The notes: a model not told the origin generated them from the letters alone. A stretch of 64,000 nt of DNA from Paenibacillus lautus NBRC 15380 (GCF_004000945.1 NZ_BIMF01000003.1:248001-312000); one strand, 5' to 3'. Positions 1 to 8,796 are shown, counted from the first letter of the stretch. Made by a program: numbers and translations.

Positions 1-51
1 CTGGTTCTGTTCATTCTCCTTGTAATTATTCTCAGCACATTCTACATCTAA
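1..51 (+). CDS. C-terminal end of a YjcZ-family sporulation peptide (partial)
   Basis: The first frame reads LVLFILLVIILSTFYI and stops with TAA at 49-51; the gene begins upstream of the window. A very short protein ending in a single hydrophobic segment with the FxLLVLFILLVII pattern is typical of YjcZ/SscA-like peptides made in sporulating Bacillales, which are about 25-50 residues with a Gly/Tyr-rich front half. Only 16 residues are visible, so the family assignment rests on the hydrophobic tail alone and is inference. Confidence 0.55.
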   Translation: MVLFILLVIILSTFYI

Positions 52-108
52 TGTCTCTTTGAATCGTGAAGTGAGACAGATCGGCTGTTATTGCTCTAAA
101 ACTGCGAG

Positions 109-147
109 TTTAAAGGGGATGCACCCTGGGTGCATCTTCTTTAAACA
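109..147 (+). terminator. Probable terminator of the YjcZ-like gene
   Basis: A perfect GATGCACCC/GGGTGCATC stem at 118-136 is flanked by GTTTAAA at 109 and TTTAAAC at 147, making an extended dyad followed by CTTCTTT. It lies 60-100 bases after the YjcZ-like stop codon. The T-run is broken, so termination strength is uncertain. Confidence 0.45.
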
Positions 148-152
148 TGAAC

Positions 153-201
153 AAAAGACGAAGCGCGGCTCCACCTGGTGTGGGCAGCTGCTTCGTCTTT
201 T
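153..201 (-). terminator. Terminator of the DEAD-box helicase gene
   Basis: AAAAGACGAAGC (153-164) pairs with GCTTCGTCTTTT (190-201); read on the minus strand the stem ends in a T-run. It is 44 bases beyond the helicase stop codon. With T-runs on both sides it may also stop rightward transcripts. Confidence 0.7.
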
Positions 202-244
202 AATGTTCGTTTACTTCATTTCAGAAGAAGTTAACCGTTAAATA

Positions 245-1831
245 CTATTCGTCTCCGCCCCGGTTAGGACGACGTTCGCCGCCGCTGTAGGAACGAGGTT
301 TACGGTCACCACTATTGTTGCGGTCACGGTTGTAGCCACCGCCATCGCGGTTGCCATAACTGCTGCTTCCACCTTTGGAGTAGCCGCCACGGTTACCACC
401 GCTGCCGCTTCCACCCTCACGGCGATATCCACCACCGCTGTTACTGCGTCCGCCATAGCCACCGCTTGGCTTGCGACCACTGCGGATGTCCGGCTTACGG
501 CGTTTTGCACGGATCGGATCTTCCGGAGTCAAGTGAATATCGGATCCTTCCTTTTTGTCTCCAGTCAGGATCTTCATTGCAGCTGCCAGCAATTGTACGG
601 AATCGTATTGTTCCAGCAATTGAATGGCAAGACCTTTATACTCGGTCAATTCACCTTGCTCAATAATTTCAAGCACACGTTCAGCGATAATGCGCTGTTT
701 ACCTTCAATAGCTTCAGCGATCGTAGGCAAAGGTTTACGTGGAATACGGTGACGAGTCACACGCTCGATAAAGTACAGATGATCCATCTCACGAGGAGTT
801 ACGAAGGACCAAGCTGTACCTTCTTTACCCGCACGGCCTGTACGTCCGATACGGTGTACATAACTTTCCGGATCTTGCGGCAAGTCAAAGTTCACAACAT
901 GGGTAACGCCCGATACGTCGAGACCACGTGCAGCCACATCTGTCGCTACGAGAACATCAATGCTGCCGTCACGGAATTTACGCATAACGGTATCACGTTG
1001 ATGCTGGGACAGGTCACCATGGAGACCGTCTGCAGAGTAGCCGCGTTTTTGCAGGGCTTCTGCCAGTTCGTCTACCCGGCGCTTCGTGCGTCCGAATACA
1101 ATCGCAAGCTCAGGCGATTCCATATCCAGAAGGCGGCTCAGCGCTTCAAACTTTTGACGCTCAGGAACTTCAATGTACGCTTGATCAATCAGAGGTGCAC
1201 TAACGTGCTTAGGAATAACGGATACATGCTCAGGGTCTTTCAGGAACTGAGAAGCCAGTTTCTGAATGTTAGCCGGCATAGTTGCGGAGAACAGCAAGGT
1301 TTGACGTTCTTCAGGAACTAGCTTAAGGATCGACTGGATGTCTTCCATGAAGCCCATGTCCAGCATTTCATCCGCTTCATCCAATACAACCGTTTGGACA
1401 TCATCAAGTCGGATGGTTTTTCTGTTGATGTGGTCAAGTAGTCGACCTGGTGTGCCGATAATGATTTGAGGCTTCTTTTTCAAAGCGCGGATCTGACGCC
1501 CGATATCCTGTCCGCCATAAATAGCCAAGGAACGGATTCCTTTAAAACGGGACAGTTTACCGATTTCTTCAGCAACCTGAATGGCTAGTTCACGGGTCGG
1601 CGTCATAATGAGAGCGACGATACGCTCCTCTTCCTTGGCGATTTTGTGGATAAGAGGAAGGCCGAATGCTGCTGTCTTACCAGTACCTGTCTGTGCTTGT
1701 CCAATCATGTCCTTGCCGGTTAGGGCAATCGGAATTGATTGGGATTGGATCGGTGTGGCTTCCTCAAAGCCAAGTTCGGTAATTGCTTGCAGCACGCGCG
1801 GCTCCAAGCCAAAATCTGCGAAATTTTTCAA
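245..1831 (-). CDS. cshA: DEAD-box ATP-dependent RNA helicase, CshA type
   Basis: Cytoplasmic RNA helicase of about 528 residues that unwinds RNA in ribosome assembly, mRNA decay and cold adaptation. All core motifs are visible: Q motif (TPIQSQ), Walker A AQTGTGKT near residue 46, PTRELA, GTPGR, DEAD near 151, SAT, ARGLD and [11 protein letters not shown] long C-terminal tail rich in Gly, Arg, Ser and Tyr (RGG-like, roughly the last 75 residues) is an RNA-binding extension common in Bacillales homologues. Start choice: AAGGAG is only 1 base from an ATG at 1840 but 10 bases from a TTG at 1831 ([11 protein letters not shown]), so I prefer the TTG; ATG at 1840 would add three residues. Downstream terminator at 153-201. 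The family is certain, the exact paralogue (CshA versus CshB) is inferred. Confidence 0.93.
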   Translation of the reverse strand: MKNFADFGLEPRVLQAITELGFEEATPIQSQSIPIALTGKDMIGQAQTGTGKTAAFGLPLIHKIAKEEERIVALIMTPTRELAIQVAEEIGKLSRFKGIRSLAIYGGQDIGRQIRALKKKPQIIIGTPGRLLDHINRKTIRLDDVQTVVLDEADEMLDMGFMEDIQSILKLVPEERQTLLFSATMPANIQKLASQFLKDPEHVSVIPKHVSAPLIDQAYIEVPERQKFEALSRLLDMESPELAIVFGRTKRRVDELAEALQKRGYSADGLHGDLSQHQRDTVMRKFRDGSIDVLVATDVAARGLDVSGVTHVVNFDLPQDPESYVHRIGRTGRAGKEGTAWSFVTPREMDHLYFIERVTRHRIPRKPLPTIAEAIEGKQRIIAERVLEIIEQGELTEYKGLAIQLLEQYDSVQLLAAAMKILTGDKKEGSDIHLTPEDPIRAKRRKPDIRSGRKPSGGYGGRSNSGGGYRREGGSGSGGNRGGYSKGGSSSYGNRDGGGYNRDRNNSGDRKPRSYSGGERRPNRGGDE

Positions 1832-1981
1832 TAGGTTCATACTCCTTCTATCTGTGGACTTCCACTTTCTTCTCTGTATTCTTAAGTAGTGGTGACGTTT
1901 ATAGGCTTTCCCGGCCAGCAGGATTTTCTGCACGAGGTGAACCGGTATATTTCTCTTATCACCAGCATGTTGACTGGTTAA

Positions 1982-2008
1982 TGTATAATCATCCTGATAA
2001 GCTTGCAA
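1982..2008 (-). promoter_or_regulatory. Weak candidate promoter for the helicase gene
   Basis: On the minus strand TTGCAA and TATACA are separated by only 15 bases, about 150 bases before the helicase start, which would give a long leader as is common for cold-induced helicase genes. The short spacer makes this a weak call. The rest of 1841-2090 shows no gene that I can support. Confidence 0.22.
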
Positions 2009-2117
2009 AGTTATCAATGTAACGGACTACTCAAGAATATCCAATACATTATATCACAAAACATTTCTGGAATACCAGCAAGCTTAAAGAAGTCATAATA
2101 ACCGGGAGGTGATTCCT

Positions 2118-2939
2118 ATGTTGAAGCGTCTATGGACCTATTTTTCGATCGTGTTCGGCGGCATCATTATCGCCGGCGGATTTAATTTGTTTCTGATTCC
2201 ACATCATCTGCTCAGCGGAGGCGTTTCCGGCGTCGCTCTGATTATCGGCTATTTCACGCCGCTAAATATCAGCATCATGTATTTTGTGCTCAATATCCCG
2301 ATTCTTATAACCGGTTGGTTCAAGCTTGGCAAAAGGTTCGTTGGTCTCAGCGTTCTCTCGGTTATCGTTACAACTCTATTCCTGGAGCTCATTCCGGTTA
2401 CTCCGGTTGCAACCGACATGCTGCTGTCCTCCGTTTTCGGCGGCGTGCTTGTCGGATTCGGTACCGGCCTCTCCTTTCGAGTTGGCGGTTCCACCGGGGG
2501 CTTTGATATCATCGGCTCCCTCGTTACGAAATACCGGGACTTCCCCGTTGGAAGTGTGCTCGTGACGCTGAACGCCATCGTCATTATGGCAGTTGCCTAT
2601 TTGGAAGACGACTGGAATCTGGCCCTCGCCTCCATGGCCTCCATCTATATTGCCGGAAAGATGGTGGATATGCTCCACGTCAGTCATATCAAGGTTACGG
2701 TCTTTATTGTCACGAACCAGACGGAAGCCCTGCTGGAGAAGCTGCTTAAGCGCCCCCGCGGTATAACCAAGATCAAAACCGAGGGGGCCTTCAGTCATAA
2801 AGAAAAGGATATGCTAATGACCGTCACGACGCGATATGAGCTGGCTGAGCTAAAACAAATCATTACGGAGACAGATCCCCTAGCCTTCGTTAATATCGTG
2901 GAAACTACGGCTGTCATGGGTCAATTCCGCAAGAACTAA
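2118..2939 (+). CDS. YitT family membrane protein (DUF161 + DUF2179)
   Basis: Integral membrane protein of 273 residues, function unknown in the family. Five to six hydrophobic segments fill residues 5-165, with the conserved glycine-rich stretches GLSFRVGGSTGGFDI and GGVSGVALIIGY of the YitT N-domain, followed by a soluble C-terminal domain of about 80 residues (DUF2179) containing PRGITKIKTEGAF. Length is the usual 270-290. The start is ATG 2118 with GGGAGGTGA 6 bases before it; an in-frame GTG at 2109 lies inside that ribosome binding site. Stands alone, divergent from the helicase gene. Confidence 0.88.
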   Translation: MLKRLWTYFSIVFGGIIIAGGFNLFLIPHHLLSGGVSGVALIIGYFTPLNISIMYFVLNIPILITGWFKLGKRFVGLSVLSVIVTTLFLELIPVTPVATDMLLSSVFGGVLVGFGTGLSFRVGGSTGGFDIIGSLVTKYRDFPVGSVLVTLNAIVIMAVAYLEDDWNLALASMASIYIAGKMVDMLHVSHIKVTVFIVTNQTEALLEKLLKRPRGITKIKTEGAFSHKEKDMLMTVTTRYELAELKQIITETDPLAFVNIVETTAVMGQFRKN

Positions 2940-2941
2940 AT

Positions 2942-2969
2942 ATTTACCACCTGTGAGGGTATGGTAAAT
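2942..2969 (+). terminator. Weak dyad after the YitT gene
   Basis: ATTTACCA (2942-2949) and TGGTAAAT (2962-2969) form an 8-base stem immediately after the stop codon, followed by only TTTG. It could be a weak terminator or an operator for the promoter that begins right after it. Confidence 0.3.
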
Positions 2970-2972
2970 TTG

Positions 2973-2981
2973 TGGTATAAT
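2973..2981 (+). promoter_or_regulatory. Extended -10 promoter for the small unknown gene
   Basis: TG-G-TATAAT is a perfect extended -10 element (TG at 2973-2974, TATAAT at 2976-2981). No good -35 is present at 17 bases, which extended -10 promoters tolerate. The start codon follows 129 bases later, leaving a leader of about 120 bases. Confidence 0.45.
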
Positions 2982-3110
2982 ATTGGTGCGCGGTTCCTAC
3001 AATATTCATGAGATCTTTTCCCGGGCATCGCTTTGGCCCAATTTTAATTGTTTTTCCGTTTTACAAAAGAACGTCCTGCCTAACCAATTTGGAAGGAAAG
3101 GGTGATTTTT

Positions 3111-3305
3111 ATGGAAATGGAAACGGTAAAATTGTCACAAATCGTCATGAAGTGGTTCCCGGAAATGATACCGTTCTTTAGACAGAACGAACTGAATTCC
3201 ATGATCGTTCTTAGGGACGGGCTGAGTATTCTGGAGCAGGAGGACGCTCTTGAAATCATTCAGTTCAGCATTTGCGAGCATCAGAACCAAACGCCGCTTC
3301 ATTAA
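3111..3305 (+). CDS. Small hypothetical protein, 64 residues
   Basis: Not recognised. The protein is soluble and mixed alpha-helical in appearance, with one Cys near the end (FSICEHQNQ) and hydrophobic spacing that suggests two or three helices (KLSQIVMKWFPEMIPFF, LSILEQEDALEIIQF). The start ATG 3111 has GGAAAGGGTG before it; a GTG at 3102 overlaps that site and is rejected. It has its own extended -10 promoter upstream and a strong terminator 34 bases after the stop, so it is a monocistronic unit. This support from promoter, ribosome site and terminator is why I keep it. Confidence 0.6.
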   Translation: MEMETVKLSQIVMKWFPEMIPFFRQNELNSMIVLRDGLSILEQEDALEIIQFSICEHQNQTPLH

Positions 3306-3338
3306 TTTTAATGCTTCACGTAAATATCGCACGACAAG

Positions 3339-3386
3339 TGCCGTTATTCTCCGGTAAAATTCACCGGTGAGTAACGGCATTTTTTT
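3339..3386 (+). terminator. Strong intrinsic terminator
   Basis: TGCCGTTA...CCGGT (3339-3355) pairs with ACCGG...TAACGGCA (3363-3379), followed by a run of seven T. It ends the small gene at 3111-3305. Confidence 0.85.
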
Positions 3387-3690
3387 ATGGATAAATGTAA
3401 ATTCTATAAGCACGTCATTCCCCACCAAAGCAGGTAAAGCTGCTGTAAACGCTATCCACCTTCTTTTATGGCTGTTATATTCCGATGCTAGTCACTCCCC
3501 ATGTTCACACGTTGTTCACGGCCAACTGCCACAAATGTCGATTTTTAGCGTTTAGAACGCCCTTGACCCGTTTAATGAACTAAGTACGCTCACCCGCCGT
3601 TTCCAATTTATTGTCGATTGTAACAATCCTGTTCTTTTTGAAGGCATCCGTTCCTTTATAATCATGATGTGAATGTACACAAGGGAGAGA
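3387..3690 (+). promoter_or_regulatory. Intergenic stretch with a -10-like box before the glycosidase gene
   Basis: About 300 bases without a gene. TATAAT at 3657-3662 lies 34 bases before the chosen start of the next gene, but the -35 position holds only CTTTTT, so the promoter is tentative. A short direct repeat, GTTCACACGTTGTTCACGG, sits near 3503-3521. I see nothing else in this stretch. Confidence 0.35.
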
Positions 3691-3696
3691 GTAATT

Positions 3697-4884
3697 ATGA
3701 ATATCATCTTGGCTTTATTCATCTTGGCGTCCGCGGGCTTCGGCGGTTCCAGTCCGCAAGATAACAATCTTCCCGCCAAACTTCAGGCTTCGTTAAATAC
3801 CGCCATAATTCAGGGCATGCACCAAAATAACAACCAGGGTCAAGGACACTCCGGCATTCAGCCAAACACGACGGAAATCGATCCGCAGATTGACGCGCCT
3901 AAAGTCAAGGGCATTTATGTAACGGCTTATAGCGCAGGCGGCTCCAGAATGAATCAGCTCGTGGATCTTATGGACAAGACCGATCTTAATGCGATGGTCA
4001 TCGACATCAAGGACGATGAAGGATACATAACGTACAAAACCGATAATCCGAAGCTGAAGGAACTCGGTAAATCCCAGCCTTTTATCAAAGACATCAAGCA
4101 GCTGATGAAGCGGCTGGAGAAACACGATATTTATCCGATCGCCAGAGTTGTTGTGTTCAAGGATACCATCCTTGCCAAGAAAAACCCGGAGCTTTCCTTC
4201 CGTAAAGGAGACGGCAGCGTCTGGACCAATGGCGGGGGCGACAGCTTCGTTAACCCGTACAGCAAAGAGGTTTGGGATTACAACATCGAAATCGCCAAGG
4301 AAGCCGCAAAACTCGGATTCAAGGAAATCCAGTTTGATTATGTCCGTTTTCCGGAGGGCTTTGAGAAACGTGCCGATTCCCTGAAATATACCAAGACGGA
4401 TCAATCGCGTGTGGACGTGGTATCCGATTTTGTGCAATATGCCCGGGAAGAGCTAGCGCCGCTCGGCATACGCGTATCCGTTGACATCTTCGGGTATGCT
4501 GCTTCGGTACCCGCGGCAGAAGGGATCGGCCAAGACTTCGTCAAAATTTCCAAGAACGTCGATATCATCAGCCCGATGGTATACCCAAGCCATTACACGG
4601 CAGGCTGGTTCGGCTCCCCTGTACCGGATAAGGCTCCATACCAGACCATCAAAGGCTCCATGGAAGATACCCACAAAAAGCTGGAAGAGCTGGGAGATCA
4701 AAAACCGATCATTCGGCCTTGGATTCAGGACTTTACCGCGAGTTGGCTTGGAAGCGGAAATTATGCCAAGTACGGTAAAAAGGAAATCGAGGAGCAGATT
4801 CGCGCCCTCAAGGATACAAACGTCGATGAATATTTACTCTGGAATGCTTCCAACCGTTATACGGAAGGCGTCACTCATAAATAA
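3697..4884 (+). CDS. Secreted glycoside hydrolase-like protein (DUF4015)
   Basis: Exported protein of 395 residues. An N-terminal hydrophobic segment (MNIILALFILASAGFGG) lacks strongly basic residues before it but looks like a signal peptide. From about residue 85 the protein matches the DUF4015 putative glycosyl hydrolase family, a TIM barrel related to GH13-type enzymes: VKGIYVTAYSAGG, VIDIKDDEGYITY, FKEIQFDYVRFPEG, VSVDIFGYAA and DIISPMVYPSHY are the conserved strand ends carrying acidic residues. The start ATG 3697 has AAGGGAGAGAG before it; an ATG at 3673 would add 8 residues but has no ribosome site. Substrate is unknown in the family; cell-wall or extracellular glycan is a guess. Confidence 0.85.
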   Translation: MNIILALFILASAGFGGSSPQDNNLPAKLQASLNTAIIQGMHQNNNQGQGHSGIQPNTTEIDPQIDAPKVKGIYVTAYSAGGSRMNQLVDLMDKTDLNAMVIDIKDDEGYITYKTDNPKLKELGKSQPFIKDIKQLMKRLEKHDIYPIARVVVFKDTILAKKNPELSFRKGDGSVWTNGGGDSFVNPYSKEVWDYNIEIAKEAAKLGFKEIQFDYVRFPEGFEKRADSLKYTKTDQSRVDVVSDFVQYAREELAPLGIRVSVDIFGYAASVPAAEGIGQDFVKISKNVDIISPMVYPSHYTAGWFGSPVPDKAPYQTIKGSMEDTHKKLEELGDQKPIIRPWIQDFTASWLGSGNYAKYGKKEIEEQIRALKDTNVDEYLLWNASNRYTEGVTHK

Positions 4885-4902
4885 TTCAATTATCCATTCG
4901 TT

Positions 4903-4935
4903 AAGGGTCGGCCCATCAACAGGGCCGGCCCTTTC
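4903..4935 (+). terminator. Terminator after the DUF4015 gene
   Basis: AAGGGTCGGCCC (4903-4914) pairs with GGGCCGGCCCTT (4922-4933) followed by TTCTG. The stem is strong but the T-run is short. Confidence 0.6.
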
Positions 4936-4962
4936 TGCGTTCAAATCGATCGGTGAGCTTAC

Positions 4963-4991
4963 TTGACAGCAGATGCTATGATGAAGATTAG
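4963..4991 (+). promoter_or_regulatory. Candidate promoter of the MATE gene
   Basis: A perfect -35 box TTGACA (4963-4968) is followed 17 bases later by GATTAG (4986-4991), a poor -10. It lies about 170 bases upstream of the MATE start, consistent with a structured leader. Confidence 0.3.
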
Positions 4992-5078
4992 GGCCGGGCT
5001 TCGGGCCCTGAACATGCAAACCTGACGCACTCCGATTCAACCGCTGGTTGAGTTCTGGCTCGCCGCTCAATAAGCCAG
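4990..5078 (+). other. Leader with three consecutive hairpins before the MATE gene
   Basis: Three stems occur in order: AGGGCC/GGGCCCT (4990-5009), CAACC/GGTTG (5038-5050) and CTGGCT/AGCCAG (5055-5078). No T-run follows the last one and I do not recognise a known riboswitch class. It may be an unclassified leader or chance structure. Confidence 0.3.
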
Positions 5079-5157
5079 TTATTGTTCCCATCCTTAGCAA
5101 GACTCTACAATATGGGGGCAGCGTCATAAAAACTACAATAAGAAAGGCACATCGCAC

Positions 5158-6534
5158 ATGCAACCGACCACTACAACACGGGGAAAGCTGAAGCAATTCG
5201 CGATTATTCTTATCCCCATTCTGATTACACAGCTAGCCTTATCGGCCATTACTTTTTTTGACACCAACATGTCCGGAAAATTCAGCTCCGCTGACTTGGC
5301 AGGCGTAGCGATCGCTACAAGCATCTGGATCCCGGTCCAAACCGGCCTCAGCGGAATTCTGATGGGGATAACCCCCATCGTTTCGCAGCTCATTGGCGGG
5401 CGTCAGGAAAATAAAGTCGCTTACCAAGTTAACCAGGCGCTCTGGCTGTCCATCTTACTCGCCATCGTCGTGCTTGGGATCGGGTATGCCGTTGTACCGG
5501 GCATTCTTGGAGCCATGAGCCTCGAGCCGGAAGTTCGGCGGATTGCCTCCCAGTTTCTCGCCGCCATATCGATCGGCATCATTCCGCTGTTCGCCTACAC
5601 CGTGCTCCGCAGCTTTATCGATGCTCTGGGGCAAACTAAAATTTCCATGGTGATCACGCTGAGTACCCTGCCGGTGAACGTAGGCTTGAATGCGCTATTC
5701 ATTTATGGATTCTGGGGCTTTCCAAGAATGGGGGGCGTGGGCGCCGGCCTCGCTTCCGCGATTACATACTGGACCGTTCTCATCATCGCCATGGTGATCA
5801 TCCATAACAATCACCCGTTCTCTCCATTCGGCATCTTCAGGCAGCTTCAGGGTGTTTCCTTGAGTGCATGGAAAAGCCTGTTAAAAATCGGCGTGCCGAT
5901 CGGGTTCTCCATCTTCCTCGAGACCGCTGTTTTCGCAGCAGTGACGCTGCTCATGAGCAGCTTTGATACGGCGACCATTGCCGCACACCAAGCGGCCCTG
6001 AATTTCGCTACGACACTGTACATGCTGCCGTTAAGCATATGCATGAGTCTGACGATCCTTGTAGGCTTCGAGGCCGGCTCGGGACGCATGAAGGATGCCT
6101 GGAAGTACGCTAAACTCGGCATCAGCACAGCCGTTATCCTGTCGCTGATCACGGCTGTCATCCTGTTTATGGCCGGCCGCCAGGTCGCCGGATTATATTC
6201 CAACGAGCCTGCGGTCGTGGCGCTGATCCAGCAGTTTCTGTTGTTCGCGATCTTCTTCCAGATCTCGGACGCTATCGCCACTCCGACCCAAGGGGCGCTG
6301 CGGGGCTATAAGGACGTTAATGTCGCTTTCATGCTCGCTTTTTTGTCGTTCTGGGTGATTGGCCTGCCAGTAGGATATGTGCTCGCCAACTACACCGATT
6401 GGCAAGCCTTCGGCTACTGGATCGGCTTAATCACGGGCCTTGCCGTCGGCGCTGCCCTGATGCTGATGCGTCTGGTCAAAGTTCAACGCAAGTTCGCACA
6501 CCAGGTCAATGCACAAGCCCGATCCGCATCCTAA
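5158..6534 (+). CDS. MATE family efflux transporter (NorM-like)
   Basis: Inner membrane multidrug/sodium or proton antiporter of 458 residues, the usual MATE length, with 12 hydrophobic segments in two MatE halves (about 10-215 and 235-440). Family-typical stretches include the first helix ending in FFDTNMSGKFSSADLAGVA and GILMGITPIVSQLIGG near residue 65-80. The start ATG has AAAGG about 11 bases upstream. It is monocistronic, preceded by a structured leader and followed by a hairpin terminator. Substrates cannot be told from sequence. Confidence 0.92.
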   Translation: MQPTTTTRGKLKQFAIILIPILITQLALSAITFFDTNMSGKFSSADLAGVAIATSIWIPVQTGLSGILMGITPIVSQLIGGRQENKVAYQVNQALWLSILLAIVVLGIGYAVVPGILGAMSLEPEVRRIASQFLAAISIGIIPLFAYTVLRSFIDALGQTKISMVITLSTLPVNVGLNALFIYGFWGFPRMGGVGAGLASAITYWTVLIIAMVIIHNNHPFSPFGIFRQLQGVSLSAWKSLLKIGVPIGFSIFLETAVFAAVTLLMSSFDTATIAAHQAALNFATTLYMLPLSICMSLTILVGFEAGSGRMKDAWKYAKLGISTAVILSLITAVILFMAGRQVAGLYSNEPAVVALIQQFLLFAIFFQISDAIATPTQGALRGYKDVNVAFMLAFLSFWVIGLPVGYVLANYTDWQAFGYWIGLITGLAVGAALMLMRLVKVQRKFAHQVNAQARSAS

Positions 6535-6536
6535 AC

Positions 6537-6574
6537 GTCTATCGACGTACTTCTCAGAAGACAGACCGCTTTTA
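6537..6574 (+). repeat. Dispersed intergenic repeat, copy A
   Basis: Begins GTCTATCGACGTACTTCT and continues through GACAGACCGCTTTT. Similar blocks occur at 14758-14795 and 33161-33198, all on the plus strand, all between genes. This copy starts 3 bases after the MATE stop codon and its 3' end overlaps that gene's terminator stem. Confidence 0.6.
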
Positions 6575-6586
6575 GCGGGTTTTTTC
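6566..6586 (+). terminator. Terminator of the MATE gene
   Basis: CCGCT (6566-6570) pairs with AGCGG (6574-6578), followed by GTTTTTTC. Short stem but good T-run. Confidence 0.6.
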
Positions 6587-6637
6587 TTGCGAGACAGGGA
6601 TGATAAGCCTCTGAAGTGTATACTTTCTTATCGTAAT

Positions 6638-6688
6638 AAAAGACCGTCTCCATGCAGAATGCGTTCTGCAATGTGAGACGGTCTTTTT
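6638..6688 (-). terminator. Bidirectional terminator between pfkA and the MATE gene
   Basis: AAAAGACCGTCTC (6638-6650) pairs with GAGACGGTCTTTTT (6675-6688); an inner TGCAGAA/TTCTGCA stem fills the loop. T-runs on both strands let it stop pfkA leftward and the MATE transcript rightward. Confidence 0.8.
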
Positions 6689-6720
6689 GCTTATCGTCAG
6701 AAATTAGGACACGGCCTAAT

Positions 6721-7692
6721 TTATTGGGATAATCGCAATGCCAAATCATATAGTTCACGGTTAAATTCTTTCTTCGTATTAACGACCTTGTCAATATCCG
6801 TCAGGACCAGCTCACCCTTGATGATACCGCATCCTTTATCGGATTGGCCGTCAATCAGACTGCGAACTGCAAAATCGCCAAGACGGCTTGCCAGGTTGCG
6901 GTCAAACGGAGTCGGAGCTCCACCGCGCTGGATATGTCCGAGCACCGTTACCCGTGCATCGATCGAGGCATGGCACTCTTTAAGATCACATACGATATCC
7001 TCACCGCGTCCGACGCCTTCCGCTACGATGATGATACTGTGACGCTTGCCTTTTGCAAAATTTTCGCGCAAGCGGGTTGCCACTTCATCAAGGTTGTACT
7101 CCACTTCCGGCACCAGAATGGTCTCTGCCCCTGAAGCAAGACCCGCATGGAGCGCAATGTCGCCGCAGTGGCGTCCCATAACCTCTACAACGGACGAGCG
7201 CGCATGGGAAGACATCGTGTCACGCAGTTTGTTAACGGCGTCTACAACAACGCTCACGGCTGTATCAAAGCCGATCGTATAATCCGTAAAGGAAATATCG
7301 TTATCAATCGTTCCAGGAAGGCCCATCGTTTTGATTCCGAGTTTGCTGAGCTTGTTCGCCCCATGGTAAGAACCGTCCCCACCGATAACGACCAGCCCGT
7401 CGATGCCATGCTGGTTCAGAATCTCGGCACCCTTCCGCTGCCCTTCCGCCGTCTTGAACTCTTCACAGCGGGCGGAACGAAGGATCGTGCCTCCGCGCTG
7501 GATGATATCCCCTACGCTGCGAAGATCCATTTTGACAATGTCGTTCTCCAGAAGTCCTTGGTAACCGCGCTGAATGCCATATACTTCAAGACCGTAATAC
7601 AGACCGCTGCGTACAACGGCGCGAAGCGCCGCGTTCATCCCTTGGGAATCGCCACCACTTGTAAGAACTGCAATTTTTTTAACCTCTGCCAT
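6721..7692 (-). CDS. pfkA: ATP-dependent 6-phosphofructokinase
   Basis: Glycolytic kinase converting fructose 6-phosphate and ATP to fructose 1,6-bisphosphate, a cytoplasmic tetramer. Length 323 is close to the Bacillus enzyme. Visible motifs: GGDSQGMNA at 13-21 (ATP site; the usual form is GGDSPGMNA, so residue 17 is Gln here), GGDGSYHGA, PGTIDNDI with the catalytic Asp, GFDTA, MGRHCGD and GHIQRGGAPTPFDR. The start ATG has GAAGGAGG 9 bases before it. It lies 21 bases after ytpB on the same strand and may share that transcript. Confidence 0.97.
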   Translation of the reverse strand: MAEVKKIAVLTSGGDSQGMNAALRAVVRSGLYYGLEVYGIQRGYQGLLENDIVKMDLRSVGDIIQRGGTILRSARCEEFKTAEGQRKGAEILNQHGIDGLVVIGGDGSYHGANKLSKLGIKTMGLPGTIDNDISFTDYTIGFDTAVSVVVDAVNKLRDTMSSHARSSVVEVMGRHCGDIALHAGLASGAETILVPEVEYNLDEVATRLRENFAKGKRHSIIIVAEGVGRGEDIVCDLKECHASIDARVTVLGHIQRGGAPTPFDRNLASRLGDFAVRSLIDGQSDKGCGIIKGELVLTDIDKVVNTKKEFNRELYDLALRLSQ

Positions 7693-7713
7693 GTTTCTTT
7701 TCCTCCTTCAATG

Positions 7714-8796
7714 TCACTCATGCTTATGCTTGCGAATCCATCGGCTGTTGACGTAGAAAAAGATCCGGGTCATCGGACTCTTCTTCATCAAACGTTTGGA
7801 TACGGAGCGAACCAGTTGCTGCTCGCTGACTTTTGGATCGGATAAATATAACGCCAGTAACCCCTCAATGATCATACGATGAAAAGGGGTCGAGGGAATT
7901 GTTCTGACATCCTTCCGGGCCCACTCAACAATGGAAGCTATACGGTTCAGCATCGTATCGGCATCTTCGTAATAATTACAAAAGTTCAGATCGCCGCCCA
8001 GCCTGTCTTCGTCTTGATCAATAAGATAATCCAGCATAATGTGGAGACTGCATACATTCGGAAAATAAGACGCATGAATGGACGAAGCATCCTCGTCATC
8101 CAGAAACGGATCGGTTGCAGCCAAGAATAGCATGAACACACCCAAGGTTGATCCCGTTGCTGCCGCAAACTCATTCCACCGCAGATGCGGTGTCCGGTGA
8201 GCATGCAGGGACCACCATTCAAGCAATGCCGCTTCCCTCTTATCCGGATGGATGTGCTTGTATACCTGCAAATCGGTATACAGCCCAGCCAAATCCCTTA
8301 TGTAGGGCTTTGCCGCTTCATATCCTGATAATTGACCGATGCAATCCCGGCATTTCTGCACAAGACGGAGAAGGTAACCTCCATCCTCCCTTTCGGTCCG
8401 GAGTGCGTAATAATCGGCCGGCTCAGTCTCAGGCGTAACGGCATCCAGCATCGACTGATGGAGCTGTCTGAAATCCGCTGGGTCCAGCGAAGTACTACGG
8501 TCACATAAATTATCGAGATAATCGCTAATTGTCTGGTAAGCTACAATCAATGGAATGAGAATATGCTTCTCCGGCAGATTGGCTGCGGCATACACCGCAC
8601 CGCCCTGGCAGTGGAATCTTTTGTTATCTATACTGGCCAGTGCCTGCTTTCGTAGCTCCTCATCCGGAATTTGCTCAGCCTCCCGGCGCCACTTCTCCAA
8701 TTCGATCCGCACTTCCGGGAGTATGAATTTGTACACCCGGCTCATCAGCCCGACAGGACTGCGCGGAACCTTACGGCTTAGCTCTTGATTATTCAA
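7714..8796 (-). CDS. ytpB: Tetraprenyl-beta-curcumene synthase (DUF2600, YtpB family)
   Basis: Terpene synthase of 360 residues whose Bacillus homologue cyclises C35 heptaprenyl diphosphate to tetraprenyl-beta-curcumene, precursor of sesquarterpenes. The family signature LRKQALASIDNKRFHCQGG lies near residue 45-65, with later LDNLCDR and the Asp-rich MLDYLIDQDEDRLGGD. No membrane segments. Start: a TGGAGG site is 9 bases before TTG 8796; an upstream ATG at 8814 contains that site and has none of its own. A TTGTGC-17-TATAAT promoter lies upstream at 8848-8876. Followed by pfkA, an unusual partner whose link to terpene supply is unclear. Confidence 0.88.
   Translation of the reverse strand: MNNQELSRKVPRSPVGLMSRVYKFILPEVRIELEKWRREAEQIPDEELRKQALASIDNKRFHCQGGAVYAAANLPEKHILIPLIVAYQTISDYLDNLCDRSTSLDPADFRQLHQSMLDAVTPETEPADYYALRTEREDGGYLLRLVQKCRDCIGQLSGYEAAKPYIRDLAGLYTDLQVYKHIHPDKREAALLEWWSLHAHRTPHLRWNEFAAATGSTLGVFMLFLAATDPFLDDEDASSIHASYFPNVCSLHIMLDYLIDQDEDRLGGDLNFCNYYEDADTMLNRIASIVEWARKDVRTIPSTPFHRMIIEGLLALYLSDPKVSEQQLVRSVSKRLMKKSPMTRIFFYVNSRWIRKHKHE

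Noticed and set aside
238-510. Open frame opposite to the C-terminal tail of the helicase gene, Ala/Val-rich
   Set aside because: It is the shadow of the Gly/Arg-rich repeat tail of the DEAD-box gene in another frame; composition is low complexity and there is no ribosome site.
533-1321. Long plus-strand frame of 262 codons inside the helicase gene
   Set aside because: Antisense to the conserved helicase core, no ribosome site, no recognisable motif.
7147-7845. 232-codon plus-strand frame across pfkA and the ytpB 3' end
   Set aside because: Complementary to strongly conserved phosphofructokinase sequence; no start signal.
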